Below, piece by piece: positions 35,911-44,929 of a DNA stretch of 64,000 nucleotides; positions within the stretch are counted from its first letter, which is position 1, and each line of letters starts with the position of its first letter. The notes below the pieces were generated by a model. The model ran no database searches, had not been told where the DNA came from, and saw nothing but the letters and a program-made list of their open reading frames with translations. This stretch comes from Scytonema hofmannii PCC 7110 (GTDB lineage: Bacteria; Cyanobacteriota; Cyanobacteriia; Cyanobacteriales; Nostocaceae). Made by a program: the position numbers and the translations under genes. Where the stretch lies: contig NZ_KQ976354.1 in NCBI RefSeq assembly GCF_000346485.2, forward strand, positions 10,188,341-10,252,340, given 5' to 3'.

Positions 35911-36297
35911 ATGCTAAAACTAACTTATACTGAGAATAACTTCATCCTAGAGCGTTTAGATGAATCTTTGGAAGATTGGGTAAACGTCAGAGTTGTATTA
36001 GCTGTACGCTTGGCTACGGGTATCCACGTTGAACCCAGTACTGCTTCTTTTCTACTAACTGCAGGGGTTTCTTGCTTACTTGATATGGAAGAAAAGTCTC
36101 TACAGGAAAATAGTGTAAAAATTTACCCTTGTGATGCTGATTTTGTTGAGGTTGTTCTCAAAGGTCTTTGGTTGACATCAAACGTAGAAAGTGAAGCTGG
36201 TGTTTTTGTGACTGCACTTTCACCATCTGTAGAGTTATTGTTGCAGCAACTGTCGCAATTATCAGTTACCAGTTATCAATCATCAGTTCGCGGTTAA
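35911..36297 (+). CDS. Conserved cyanobacterial protein (alr0857-like)
   Basis: A 128-residue protein starting MLKLTYTENNFILERL. I recall this as a small family present in many filamentous cyanobacteria and named after an Anabaena gene (alr0857); no function is known. The ATG at 35911 has GGGAAG upstream; an earlier in-frame ATG would add 19 atypical residues. Residues 20-90 mix strands and helices and contain two cysteines. The C-terminal SVTSYQSSVRG matches the heptad-like repeat tcagttaccagttatcaa, so the tail is repeat-derived. Confidence 0.65.
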   Translation: MLKLTYTENNFILERLDESLEDWVNVRVVLAVRLATGIHVEPSTASFLLTAGVSCLLDMEEKSLQENSVKIYPCDADFVEVVLKGLWLTSNVESEAGVFVTALSPSVELLLQQLSQLSVTSYQSSVRG

Positions 36298-36790
36298 GTG
36301 AATTTTGGATTTTGGATTGAGAAATCTATCGCTTATCTATAAATATTCAGTCTTGCTGTTTGCGGGACTTTAGTGCGACTTCCGTCATAGCCTGTTAAGC
36401 TGTTTAACCTAGTCGTGCATCCTTTCCCCAAACAGCATTCCAATAAACTCATAGCAGTTTTCAAGTAAATAAACCACAGCATTTTCTTGTGGTCTCGGCT
36501 CTTGTGGTACGGGCGTCCCCGCCCGTAAAGAGATTAAGAGGGCTGGCGTCCCCGCCCGTAAAAAGATTAAGAGGGCTGGCGTCCCCGCCCGTAAAGAGAT
36601 TAAGAGGGCTGGCGTCCCCGCCCGTAAAGAGATTAAGAGGGCTGGCGTCCCCGCCCGTAAAGAGATTAAGAGGGCGGGCGAGGACGCCCACCCCACTCTA
36701 TGTGGTCTATCGATCTGAAAACTGCTGTAATCAACCTAGTTGGGATGCATGCGAAGACAGCGCTACTACAAACCTTTTTTTATTTAGTTT
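36298..36790. other. Non-coding stretch with 33-bp tandem repeats
   Basis: No gene. The centre (about 36507-36690) holds the repeat array below. The first 150 bases are unremarkable, and the last 90 bases hold the promoter region for the vWA gene. Confidence 0.5.
36507..36690. repeat. Five tandem 33-bp units built on a gcgtccccgcccgt palindrome
   Basis: Each unit reads gctggcgtccccgcccgta followed by aagagattaagagg. Both strands are open because the unit length is a multiple of three, which produces false reading frames in three phases. The palindromic core is the same family as at 26110, 26330 and 55383. Confidence 0.93.
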
Positions 36791-38224
36791 ATGACTGCTA
36801 ATTTTAATCATCGAGTCGAGCAGGTTGCACGAGAAGATTTAGTCATGTTTATTAATGCCTGTCTTGCTTGCACCGGACAAAAAGAATTTTATGATGATGC
36901 CTACGGGCAGCGAGTTTCTATTGATTTTTTACATGACTATATTCTAGGTAATTACCGTTTGCTATACGCTCGCACTTTGGCATCTGGTATCAATCACTTT
37001 AATCAAGCACAAATTATTTTGAAACTGTTAGCAACTGGACGAGATGTTAAAACAGAAAATCGTAAGGAAGAAGGTGCATTAATTGCAACAGCACTCAAAC
37101 AATTACCTCCACAAAGGGCTTGGGGAGTGTTGCAGCAGTTGCGGAAACAGCAAATTAATAACCGTCGCAGTCGTGCGATTGCACGCGAATATGTTCAACA
37201 GCGTCGAGATATCAGCTTTGATGCTGTCAAATACCGTTCAAAGGTAAGAGCAATTGTTTCCCATGCCCATCTTAAACTACAAGGCGAACTAGGTAACTTT
37301 CTTTTTCACAATTGGAAACAAAAGGTTTACGAAACAGAATTATTTGAAAAGTTTCGTCAAGCACATTACAGTGCTGAAGCTGTTTATGACTTACCCTTTA
37401 CTATTGCAGAAGGTTTGGCGGCAAAACATAAAATTCCTCGTGACGTGTTCTTGTCTCGCATTCAAGAACGCATGACTTTGACTGAAAAGTTACGTTTTCA
37501 GAAAACAGCAGAACGTACCAATGAAGTGGAAATTAACCTCGATTTGGGTCGTCTTCCTTTAACTCGTCTGGCGTTATATATTCTCTCCTTACCTATAGAA
37601 ACTCGACAGCAGGAATGGCAAACCTTAGATCGAGCATTAGAAGAATCTGCTTGGTTGGCATTAAAAAAAGCGCCTTTGAAACTAGGTCGAGTGGCAGCTG
37701 TTTTAGATTGCAGTTATTCTAGTTCTGGATCTTTAGAAAAGCGCCGCCGTCCCTTAGGTGTGGCACTAGCTACACATTATTTATTAAAAGCTGCATCTCA
37801 AGAATACCAAGCTTTTTGGACAACACCTATCAAAGATGCACTCCTGGTTCATCCTCGCGGACAAACTGACTTAGCCTCCCCCTTACTAGATGCTTTGGAG
37901 TGGGGGGCGGACTTGATAATTATTGTTTCTGATGGTTGTGAGAACGATCCTCCCCGTGGGGCTGCAGAAATTTTGCGTGTCTACCGTACCCGCATAGATC
38001 CAATGCAGAAAACCTCAATTGTTCACTGCAATCCGGTCTTCAATTCTGAAGATTACTCTTTGCGTTCCCTCAGTTCTAGCATTCCCACTGTAGGGCTGCG
38101 AGATGCGGAAGATTTACCTACGATGCTTGGCTTTGCACGGTTTGCTGATGGTTCTGCACCTCTGTCAGAACTCGAAGCATATTTGGCAAAGCGTGTGGAA
38201 TTGATGTTGAACAGTGACCAGTGA
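36791..38224 (+). CDS. vWA-domain protein with helical TROVE-like N-terminus
   Basis: A 477-residue protein. Residues 1-285 are helical repeats, with a stretch (NRRSRAIAREYV, then DAVKYRSKVRAIVSHAHLKL) reminiscent of the TROVE/Ro60 RNA-binding module. Residues about 300-470 are a vWA domain with an intact metal-ion site: DCSYSSSGS (DxSxS), the threonine in GQTDLASPL, and VSDGCEND. Ro60-type proteins bind misfolded or Y RNAs. The next gene is an ARPP-like protein 107 bases away on the same strand, a pairing suggestive of an RNA-linked conflict or repair module. Its last residues SDQ and the stop come from the CCAGTGA array. Confidence 0.7.
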   Translation: MTANFNHRVEQVAREDLVMFINACLACTGQKEFYDDAYGQRVSIDFLHDYILGNYRLLYARTLASGINHFNQAQIILKLLATGRDVKTENRKEEGALIATALKQLPPQRAWGVLQQLRKQQINNRRSRAIAREYVQQRRDISFDAVKYRSKVRAIVSHAHLKLQGELGNFLFHNWKQKVYETELFEKFRQAHYSAEAVYDLPFTIAEGLAAKHKIPRDVFLSRIQERMTLTEKLRFQKTAERTNEVEINLDLGRLPLTRLALYILSLPIETRQQEWQTLDRALEESAWLALKKAPLKLGRVAAVLDCSYSSSGSLEKRRRPLGVALATHYLLKAASQEYQAFWTTPIKDALLVHPRGQTDLASPLLDALEWGADLIIIVSDGCENDPPRGAAEILRVYRTRIDPMQKTSIVHCNPVFNSEDYSLRSLSSSIPTVGLRDAEDLPTMLGFARFADGSAPLSELEAYLAKRVELMLNSDQ

Positions 38225-38297
38225 CCAGTGACCAGTGACCAGTGACCAGTGACCAGTGACCAGTGACCAGTGACCAGTGACCAGTGACCAGTGACCA
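38211..38297 (+). repeat. Long CCAGTGA heptad array
   Basis: Twelve nearly perfect copies, the longest such array in the window. It begins inside the vWA gene and gives its stop codon, and fills most of the gap to the next gene. Confidence 0.95.
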
Positions 38298-38331
38298 AAC
38301 TATGAATAACTAGGCACTAACAAATATTCTT

Positions 38332-39516
38332 ATGGCAAAAAAAATTAACTTAATCTCCGACATATCATTAAAAGGATTAGAAATCGCCCCTTCACAAGTT
38401 TGGGGTTCGGTGCGGCTTGTACCTCTGTTGCGCTGTCAGGTGCGTAGTGACTTGCGCTTGCTACGCCGCAACTATAACGAAGACCTCACAGTCGTTTCTT
38501 TGGAAGGGCAAATGATGGAACCAGGAATGAAGTACTTTTCTTATGTACCTCACGGACTGGTACTGTCTTGGACAAATGATGGTAGCCCAGTTGCTGCTTA
38601 TGGGGGACAGATAGCGAACAGTCACGGAAAACGCCTTGACTGCGGTTGTGCAACCGTGCGATTGATGCATCGCATGGCGAAGCGTTCGGGGAATAACCAA
38701 CTGCGTTTTTTACCCCTGCATCTGGCAATGGAAGGTTTTTTGTCAATGTTTTTCTCTGGTCCTGATATTGCTTGGAGTGAATATTCTAAGTATGCTCTTT
38801 CTCATGGCTTGGGATGCCGTTACGAAACTTCTGTGGGTGGACGTTATATTGCTGGGCTAGAAGAAGCTTTGCGGGTATTTGAAATTCATCAAGGACAAGT
38901 TGGGGTTTTGGTGTTTGTTGCGGAAGCCCTCGCTTCTGCGTTTGTGGTTCCAACTCCGGAAGATTACCGACTGCTTCATACTAGTTTGCTAGAAGACTTT
39001 TATGGTGAATTGCTCTATGAGTATGGCTTGCTGTACGATACGACTTTTCCTATGGATGTTTCTGTAGAGGAGTCGAAGGTTAATAGTTTGGCTTCTTTGA
39101 GGCAAGCTATACAAACAATGCGTTCTGATTGGGCATCATTTCAGGGTTTCATGGCTTCTGGACTATTGGGACGTAGGGTTGCATCTAAGATAGTTTACAG
39201 TGCTGGACCTTTCTCTCTACAAAGATTTATTTCTAATTTGAACCCTAAAGACGAAAATCACATTGGGGAAGCGATCGCACGCGAGAATGGGGAGTTAGAA
39301 TACCTCAAAACTTATCGTCTGTCAGCTGCACAAACTCGTCGAGTTTACTTACTGAGCGTATTAGCCGAACACAATTGGAATGTAGATGCTACTGCAGTAG
39401 CATTGAGCCATACTCGTGAGGAGTTTGTACACCGTCTGGAAAAAGCAGGTTTTGGTTACTTGTTAAATCAACAGGTACGCGATGCCGCACGTAAGAAAGT
39501 ACGTAAGGTGAAATGA
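38332..39516 (+). CDS. ARPP-like protein, partner of the vWA gene
   Basis: A 394-residue protein. Residues 1-200 (LEIAPSQVWGSVRLVPLLRC, then MKYFSYVPHGLVLSW) resemble the ARPP type, named for association with ADP-ribosylglycohydrolase and rhodanese-phosphatase operons. The middle is helical. The C-terminal end (LSVLAEHNWNVDATAVALSH) has the look of a Fis-type helix-turn-helix. I have no biochemical function to offer. It follows the vWA/TROVE-like gene and is probably its operon partner. No ADP-ribosylglycohydrolase is adjacent, so the family call rests on sequence resemblance recalled from memory. Confidence 0.5.
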   Translation: MAKKINLISDISLKGLEIAPSQVWGSVRLVPLLRCQVRSDLRLLRRNYNEDLTVVSLEGQMMEPGMKYFSYVPHGLVLSWTNDGSPVAAYGGQIANSHGKRLDCGCATVRLMHRMAKRSGNNQLRFLPLHLAMEGFLSMFFSGPDIAWSEYSKYALSHGLGCRYETSVGGRYIAGLEEALRVFEIHQGQVGVLVFVAEALASAFVVPTPEDYRLLHTSLLEDFYGELLYEYGLLYDTTFPMDVSVEESKVNSLASLRQAIQTMRSDWASFQGFMASGLLGRRVASKIVYSAGPFSLQRFISNLNPKDENHIGEAIARENGELEYLKTYRLSAAQTRRVYLLSVLAEHNWNVDATAVALSHTREEFVHRLEKAGFGYLLNQQVRDAARKKVRKVK

Positions 39517-39697
39517 TTTTCTCAAGTGTGTCGATCTTGTTTAAATTTGGCAAGAGTTTGAAACTTTTCAACACATTTTAAAATTTGTGTTATCTTCGAT
39601 AGATAGGATTATATTCGGTTGTGCAATTTGTCTTTATCTATTTACAAGTGTCTCTCCGAATTTAACTCTCAAAACTACGTATTTTCGGAGACGTTTT

Positions 39698-40012
39698 ATG
39701 TCAATCTATGTTGGTAACCTATCTTATGAAGTCGCACAAGACGACCTCAGACAAGTTTTTGCAGAATATGGAACTGTTAAAAACGTTCAACTCCCTACAG
39801 ACCGAGAAACTGGTCGCGTGCGGGGATTTGCCTTTGTAGAAATGGAAACAGATGCTGAAGAAACTGCAGCGATTGAAGCTCTTGACACTGCAGAGTGGAT
39901 GGGTCGTAGCCTGAAAGTTAATAAGGCTAAGCCACGTGAAGAAAAGCGTTCTTCCTTTGGTGGTGACAGACGCGGAAACAGCGGTGGCGGTTACTCCAGA
40001 GGACGCTACTAA
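39698..40012 (+). CDS. Glycine-tailed RRM RNA-binding protein (Rbp type)
   Basis: A 104-residue RNA-binding protein. One RRM occupies residues 1-80, with RNP2 IYVGNL and RNP1 RGFAFVEM. A short arginine/glycine tail (GGDRRGNSGGGYSRGRY) follows. In cyanobacteria these proteins are cold-inducible and affect mRNA fate. I chose the ATG at 39698 with CGGAG upstream. The long AT-rich leader (39517-39697) may carry the cold-responsive element seen for such genes, although I cannot point to a specific box. Confidence 0.92.
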   Translation: MSIYVGNLSYEVAQDDLRQVFAEYGTVKNVQLPTDRETGRVRGFAFVEMETDAEETAAIEALDTAEWMGRSLKVNKAKPREEKRSSFGGDRRGNSGGGYSRGRY

Positions 40013-40136
40013 GCTTGAACATGAGTTTTGGAGATGTCCCTAATCGGTTCATCTCAACACATAATTTAATTTAAGCATATTTTGGGCAGACACCAGTTCT
40101 GTCCTTTTTTGCTTTGATAGCTGCGAGTCAAATCCT

Positions 40137-42548
40137 CTACACACCTCTACCACGTCCGGTAAGCTTGGCAACGGCTGTAACTAAAGCGGTGGGATCTACT
40201 GGCTTGGTAATATGCTGCTGAAATCCGGCTGCGATCGCCTGTTGGTAATCCCCCTCAAGAGCGTAAGCGGTGAGAGCAAGTGCTGGAATTTGCCCTCCTA
40301 GGTTTGGTGACATTGCTCTGATTTGGCGCATCAGCATATAACCGTCTACTTCTGACATTCCAATATCGCTTAACAACAAGTCAGGCTGGAATTGCATCAG
40401 GGCTTGTATTGCTTCGCTAGCTGACGCCACCTGTGTGACTTCTGCTCCAGACTGCTCTAGAATGAAAGCGATTAACTCTCGCGTATCAATTTCATCATCC
40501 ACAACCAAAACTTTCACCCCATTGAGAGGGGGAGGCTCAACAGATTGTTTGAGATTGGGAGCACTATGTAGGGGCATTTTCATCAGTGGTAGGGTGACTG
40601 TAAAAGTTGCTCCCTGTCCTTCACCCAAACTTTCTGCCTTGACCGTACCGCCATGTAGTTCTACGATATGGCGAACAATGGCTAATCCTAAACCGAGTCC
40701 ACCAAATTTCCTAGTAGTTGTGCCGTCAGCTTGTCGGAAGTAGTCAAACACGTAGGGTAAAAACTCAGGACTAATTCCTTTACCCGTGTCGCACACCTGA
40801 ATCTGAGCCATTGAACCATGGGACTCTAAACGGACTTCTACTTGTCCGCCAGAGGGTGTAAACTTGATGGCATTGGACAGCAGATTCCAAACAACTTGCT
40901 GTAAGCGAACTGAATCGCCCCAAACCTGTCCTATGTTTGGTTCCAGCACGGTCAATAGCTGAATCGAATTGGCTTGGACAGCTAAGCGTACAGTTTCTAT
41001 TGCTGTTGCGATCGCAGATGCCAGATCGACTGTACCAATATTTAGGGTGAGTTTGCCTTGCAGGATGCGAGAGACATCTAACAAATCTTCGATGAGTTCG
41101 GTCTGGAGTTTGGCGTTCCGCTCAATAATTTCCAAAGCGCGAACAGTGGTTGCTTCATCATACTTTCTAGTTCGCAGTAACTTCGACCATCCAAGTATGG
41201 GGTTGAGCGGTGTACGAAGTTCGTGGGAGAGGACTGCCAAGAATTCATCTTTGATCCGGTTAGCTTGAACCAATTGTTCTGTCTGCTTCTGGAGTGCTTG
41301 TTCTGCACGGTGGCGTTCCCGATATGCGCGTTCTCGTTCGGTGATGTCAACTGCAACTCCTCCTACCAAGCATTGTCCTGACCCATCTGTTAGGGGAAAT
41401 TTATAGACCAAAAAGTCACCAAGCGTACCATCAGTGCGAGGAGCACGCTCAATTGCTTCCAGCACTTGATTTATCCGAGCAACCATTCTGATGTTGTCCA
41501 GGAATTGTTGAGCGATTTCAATCGGATACAGATCGAAGATGCTTTTGCCGATCGCGTTGTTTGTTGGTAGCTTGAAGATGCGATAATAAGTAGGATTAAG
41601 GTAAAGCACGCGCCCATCTACATCAGTAATCCATGCTGCGGTTGGGCTGTTCTCCATAAAAGCCTGAAATCGTTCTTCACTTTGGCGCAGTGCTTTCTCC
41701 GCTTGCTTGCGAGCAGTAATATTCATAATGCTCACCAACACGTTATTTAGTTTTGTGGTTTGGGGCGGTAATGTAATCGTAAACAGGACGTTGAGGCGAT
41801 CTCCGTTTATGGTTTGCAGAATTGTTTCAGATTCAAAGTAAGTTTGACCGCTAGCGAATGCCAAAAGTTCTTCAACAAATACCTCTAAAGTTTCTGGTAC
41901 AAAGACTTGGTGAAGTGAATTCAAGAGTTCCTGTTTGTCAAGAGCACCAAACATTCGTACCGCCGTGTCATTCACATCGACAATTTTCACCATGCCAATT
42001 GCCTGTTGAACAAACTCAGGATGTTCCGCAAAAAAAGCTCGAAAATCTTGGACGCCTTGCGCTTTTAAACTCTCAATAGCTTCAAAGACAACAGAAAAAT
42101 CTTCTTTCCAAATCGCCACCCCTGCGGCTTCAAAGATGTAGCGGTATTTTCTCTCCTGTTCTTTAAGCACCTCTTGAACCTGTTTGCGATCGCTGATGTC
42201 GCGAAAATAAACAGCAAGACCATCACTCGAAGGGTAAGCGTGGATTTCAAGCCATTTCCCTAGCAACTGACTAAAGTGTTCAAATACAACAGTCACTTGT
42301 TCAGTGACAGCACGGTGAAGTTCTTGATATGCCCAATTTCCGACTGTCTCTGGAAAAACCTCTTCCCATACCTGTCTGCCAAGCAGTTCTTCACGGGTTT
42401 TGTTTAAAAGCTTTGCAGCTTGCTGATTGACATAAGTGTAGCGCCACTGCTGGTCAAAAGCTACAAAGGCATCAGTGATGCTTTCAAGAATCTTGCTGAT
42501 TTGGTCACGGATTGCCTTAGGCTCAGTTGCTTTTTCTGGATCGCTCAC
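40137..42548 (-). CDS. Hybrid sensor histidine kinase (PAS x3-4, HisKA, HATPase, receiver)
   Basis: An 803-residue signalling protein without membrane segments. Three to four PAS domains occupy residues 1-410 (starts near 15, 130 and 285; VYLNPTYYRIFKLP is a typical PAS strand). The H box is FLAVLSHELRTPLNP near residue 435. N and G boxes follow (WNLLSNAIKFTPSGG, DTGKGISPEF, GLGLGLAIVRH). A C-terminal receiver domain has the acidic pair in VVDDEIDT and the phosphorylation site in LLLSDIGMSEVDG. The signal is unknown. Its start overlaps a small HTH gene by 26 bases, so that gene may set its expression. Confidence 0.93.
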   Translation of the reverse strand: MSDPEKATEPKAIRDQISKILESITDAFVAFDQQWRYTYVNQQAAKLLNKTREELLGRQVWEEVFPETVGNWAYQELHRAVTEQVTVVFEHFSQLLGKWLEIHAYPSSDGLAVYFRDISDRKQVQEVLKEQERKYRYIFEAAGVAIWKEDFSVVFEAIESLKAQGVQDFRAFFAEHPEFVQQAIGMVKIVDVNDTAVRMFGALDKQELLNSLHQVFVPETLEVFVEELLAFASGQTYFESETILQTINGDRLNVLFTITLPPQTTKLNNVLVSIMNITARKQAEKALRQSEERFQAFMENSPTAAWITDVDGRVLYLNPTYYRIFKLPTNNAIGKSIFDLYPIEIAQQFLDNIRMVARINQVLEAIERAPRTDGTLGDFLVYKFPLTDGSGQCLVGGVAVDITERERAYRERHRAEQALQKQTEQLVQANRIKDEFLAVLSHELRTPLNPILGWSKLLRTRKYDEATTVRALEIIERNAKLQTELIEDLLDVSRILQGKLTLNIGTVDLASAIATAIETVRLAVQANSIQLLTVLEPNIGQVWGDSVRLQQVVWNLLSNAIKFTPSGGQVEVRLESHGSMAQIQVCDTGKGISPEFLPYVFDYFRQADGTTTRKFGGLGLGLAIVRHIVELHGGTVKAESLGEGQGATFTVTLPLMKMPLHSAPNLKQSVEPPPLNGVKVLVVDDEIDTRELIAFILEQSGAEVTQVASASEAIQALMQFQPDLLLSDIGMSEVDGYMLMRQIRAMSPNLGGQIPALALTAYALEGDYQQAIAAGFQQHITKPVDPTALVTAVAKLTGRGRGV

Positions 42549-42789
42549 TCTCTAGGCTCCGCTTCTGAACAATATTTGATGAGGAGGTTTTCACCATGTC
42601 CTGCTGGCTTGATTCTAACGAATTGCGCGGTTTGTCTAACACTGCTATTCGTGTCAGCCGTAGAGGGTATGGTTGCATGTGAACGTTTTCCCAGTTTTCA
42701 ATTGTACCATAAGCGACATCTAGTAAGGTTGGGAGTTGCTCTTTGGTCAATTTTGTCAATCGCCAAAGTTCACGAGTCAGTTTGCTCAC
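42523..42789 (-). CDS. Small helix-turn-helix protein upstream of the hybrid kinase
   Basis: An 88-residue protein. Residues 10-48 (TKEQLPTLLDVAYGTIENWE and on to PYPLRLTRI) form an XRE-like helix-turn-helix. The tail is Ser/Arg-rich and disordered. Its stop is 26 bases inside the kinase gene, consistent with translational coupling. A regulator-kinase pair is inferred; the HTH call is moderate because the domain is short. Confidence 0.55.
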   Translation of the reverse strand: MSKLTRELWRLTKLTKEQLPTLLDVAYGTIENWENVHMQPYPLRLTRIAVLDKPRNSLESSQQDMVKTSSSNIVQKRSLESERSRKSN

Positions 42790-42937
42790 TTCTGGTTGCC
42801 TTCGGCAAAGCTAGATGTAACGGACTCGTATTTAATATTTTTCCTATAATATGGCACAAGTGCTTCTCTACCTTTAGACTGAAGTTTCCCTTTGACCTAT
42901 CCTTGGACTTGATGCTGACAAAGGTTTTTGGCGATTT

Positions 42938-43220
42938 TTAGTGACAGATTTTCAATTCTTCTACCAATGCCTTACCCCTAGCTAAATCTACAGCGTTTAA
43001 TTCAACAACTTGCCACGGAGGATTGCCATTACGCAAGCGATCGCGAATAAATTTATCCCGCAATCTGTTTCCTCAGCTTTTTAGCATCACCTTGGGCGGA
43101 AATCGGGTCTTTTTCTAAGATTTTAACGGTTTTGGGCAAACGCTGGCTGATTTTTTTTGGTATATTCAGGATTTCATTAAGTAAAGTTATGGGCGAAGGA
43201 TACCGTCCAAGTAGATGTCG
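42938..43220 (-). pseudogene. Decayed coding fragment, frameshifted
   Basis: The minus strand reads HLLGRYPSPITLLNEILNIP, then KTVKILEKDPISAQGDAKKL before a stop, and resumes in another frame as IRDRLRNGNPPWQVVELNAV to a stop at 42938-42940. The amino-acid composition is convincing for protein, but I do not recognise the family. No start codon is visible. Confidence 0.4.
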
Positions 43221-43492
43221 CTAAAGTTGACATGAGGTATTCAATATGCCGAACTGGTTTTTATTATAGTAATCAATACTGAGATGTGTTGCATAGGACA
43301 GTAGAATTTGCCAATACGCATAGCCCAAGCGATTGAAATCGCGGCTATACAAACAAAGTCCGCCTACGCGGACTACTCTTCTTCTTTTCTTTCTTCGTGT
43401 CCTTTGCGTCTTCGCGGTTCATTAAATAAAGCTCACGCAAAGGCGCAAAGAAAGACACAATTCTTGCGATCGCTAATTAAGCTGATATGGTA
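43221..43492. other. Non-coding gap with dispersed repeat
   Basis: About 43341-43378 carries ggctatacaaacaaagtccg plus its palindrome, the repeat also seen at 13651. Nothing else is evident. Confidence 0.4.
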
Positions 43493-43789
43493 TCACTTCT
43501 TTCTTTTCCGCTTTGTTTTCTCCTTTGGAGGTGCAGTGAGTTGGAAGCTACCATCTTCTGTGGAAACTGCATTTTCACTACTTTGATTGGGGATGGGTAA
43601 ATCTATTACAGGTTTTGGTAAGTTTTCATTTAGGGGAATATCCCAGTAAGGATCGTATTTCTTTGTAAATGCTTCGAGTCCGATGTTTTGCAGTTCTTCA
43701 AAGCAGGCGAGACACAGTTGTGGTGCTTTGGGGTAACTTTTGTGACTGAAGGTTGAGAGGATGTGGGCGTATTTATTTGTTTTCTTGTG
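43493..43789 (-). pseudogene. Unrecognised coding fragment lacking a start
   Basis: An open minus-strand frame of 98 codons with no ATG. It reads SYPKAPQLCLACFEELQNIG, then FTKKYDPYWDIPLNENLPKP and ends PPKEKTKRKRKK. The sense is protein-like with a basic tail, probably the C-terminal end of a lost gene. Family unknown. Confidence 0.4.
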
Positions 43790-43821
43790 TTATGATGGGA
43801 TAAGGAAATTTATCTTCTCAA

Positions 43822-43893
43822 TTAGTCTTGTGTCGATCGCAATTCTTTTAGGTCTTGGGTCGCAAGAATGTTAATCAAATAACGACGATTCAT
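43822..43893 (-). pseudogene. Truncated ParE-like toxin start
   Basis: Twenty-three codons, MNRRYLINILATQDLKELRS and three more, then a stop. This is the usual N-terminus of a ParE/RelE toxin. The ATG overlaps the antitoxin's stop (ATGA), the normal coupling for this pair. The rest of the toxin is gone. Confidence 0.65.
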
Positions 43894-44156
43894 TCTTGCG
43901 GCTCACGTACTTGCTGAAAATGTGTCAGAATTTTGTTAACGAAAGTTTTTCCGTCGATAGGTGGAGTTTGTTCGCTCACTGCGATCGCCGCATCTATTTT
44001 TTCTCTCACAGAATTTATCAAGTCATCATCAGCTTGCTCATATTCATCAAGTAGCCTGAAAGCAAACTCTAACAATTCTTCAGCATTATGATATTTACCT
44101 GTTTGCAACTTGGCTTGGATAAATTTTTCTTGCTTTGGTGTAAGTATAATGTTCAT
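43890..44156 (-). CDS. ParD-family antitoxin
   Basis: An 88-residue protein: MNIILTPKQEKFIQAKLQTG begins the ribbon-helix-helix typical of CC2985/ParD antitoxins, followed by NAEELLEFAFRLL and a long C-terminal toxin-binding helix. Its stop overlaps the start of a ParE gene that is truncated after 23 codons. It is therefore an orphan antitoxin, still able to bind DNA and perhaps related toxins made elsewhere. Confidence 0.8.
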   Translation of the reverse strand: MNIILTPKQEKFIQAKLQTGKYHNAEELLEFAFRLLDEYEQADDDLINSVREKIDAAIAVSEQTPPIDGKTFVNKILTHFQQVREPQE

Positions 44157-44167
44157 GATATTCTATG

Positions 44168-44388
44168 CTATGCCAACGGTCTTACTGCTTTTGCTTCTTG
44201 ATAAACTCTGGTTTGCTCTAAATCAATTCCTAACATGGCTTCGACCTCTTCTCGGCTCAGATTAATCAACTTGTAAACGGCGATGGTTGTGATTACGTCT
44301 ATTATGTCATCCTTCGGTAGGGGACTTGTTCAAACAGCAATCTGGGGGAACGCTTGAAAAGCGTATAAAAAATGGCATCGCGTCTCAC
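44168..44388 (-). pseudogene. Rpn/DUF2887-type nuclease with internal deletion
   Basis: The minus strand starts with a GTG and RRDAIFYTLFKRSPRLLFE, the usual start of DUF2887/Rpn-type proteins, then breaks. Another frame continues as TIAVYKLINLSREEVEAMLG and LEQTRVYQEAKA, the usual end. The catalytic middle (about 150 residues) is lost. A second relic of the Rpn class besides those at 13.8-14.1 kb. Confidence 0.65.
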
Positions 44389-44929
44389 AACTAACTCCTA
44401 TAACAATAGTGAAGTCAGGAAATTTGTCTTGTAACGATACCATCATCTTGTGTCAATTACAACCACACACTTGCTCAAGTTAATGACGCGATTGGCTGAA
44501 CAATGGCTGCATATGTGAAGCATTGCTAAAAATAGTCACAAATGAAACCTCTTTGCAACGCAATTACCAGTTAGCATAAGGTTTTCTTGTACAGCACGCA
44601 CCCGATCGCTTTATTCACGTGTTATAAAGGTTGTGCTCTTTATTTTTAATTTAAAATGCATAAAAAATATATTTTGTCAATAGACAGCGACACAACTTTG
44701 CCAAATATGGCACTAGTACAGGTCGGCGAAATAAGCTTACTATACAAAACAGTACACAAGCAGAGAAAATTGGACTTTTGACAAGTGCGATACGCTATGC
44801 GATCGCTTTGCAACTCAACGGTACTAAATACTTCTAATACTCTCTTATGTGCTAGATTCTACCTGTACACAAGAAAGTTGGGAATGTATAAAGAATCAAT
44901 TAAACTTATAAATATCTTGTTATTCGCTT
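44389..44929. other. Non-coding gap
   Basis: No gene or strong repeat is visible. One HIP1-type octamer lies near 44800. The last 100 bases are AT-rich and presumably hold the promoter of the following membrane-anchored protein. Confidence 0.4.

Noticed and set aside
36409-36794. Three open frames (95, 76 and 101 codons) on both strands
   Set aside because: They are translations of the 33-bp tandem repeat, open in several phases because the unit length is a multiple of three; no sequence outside the array supports a gene.
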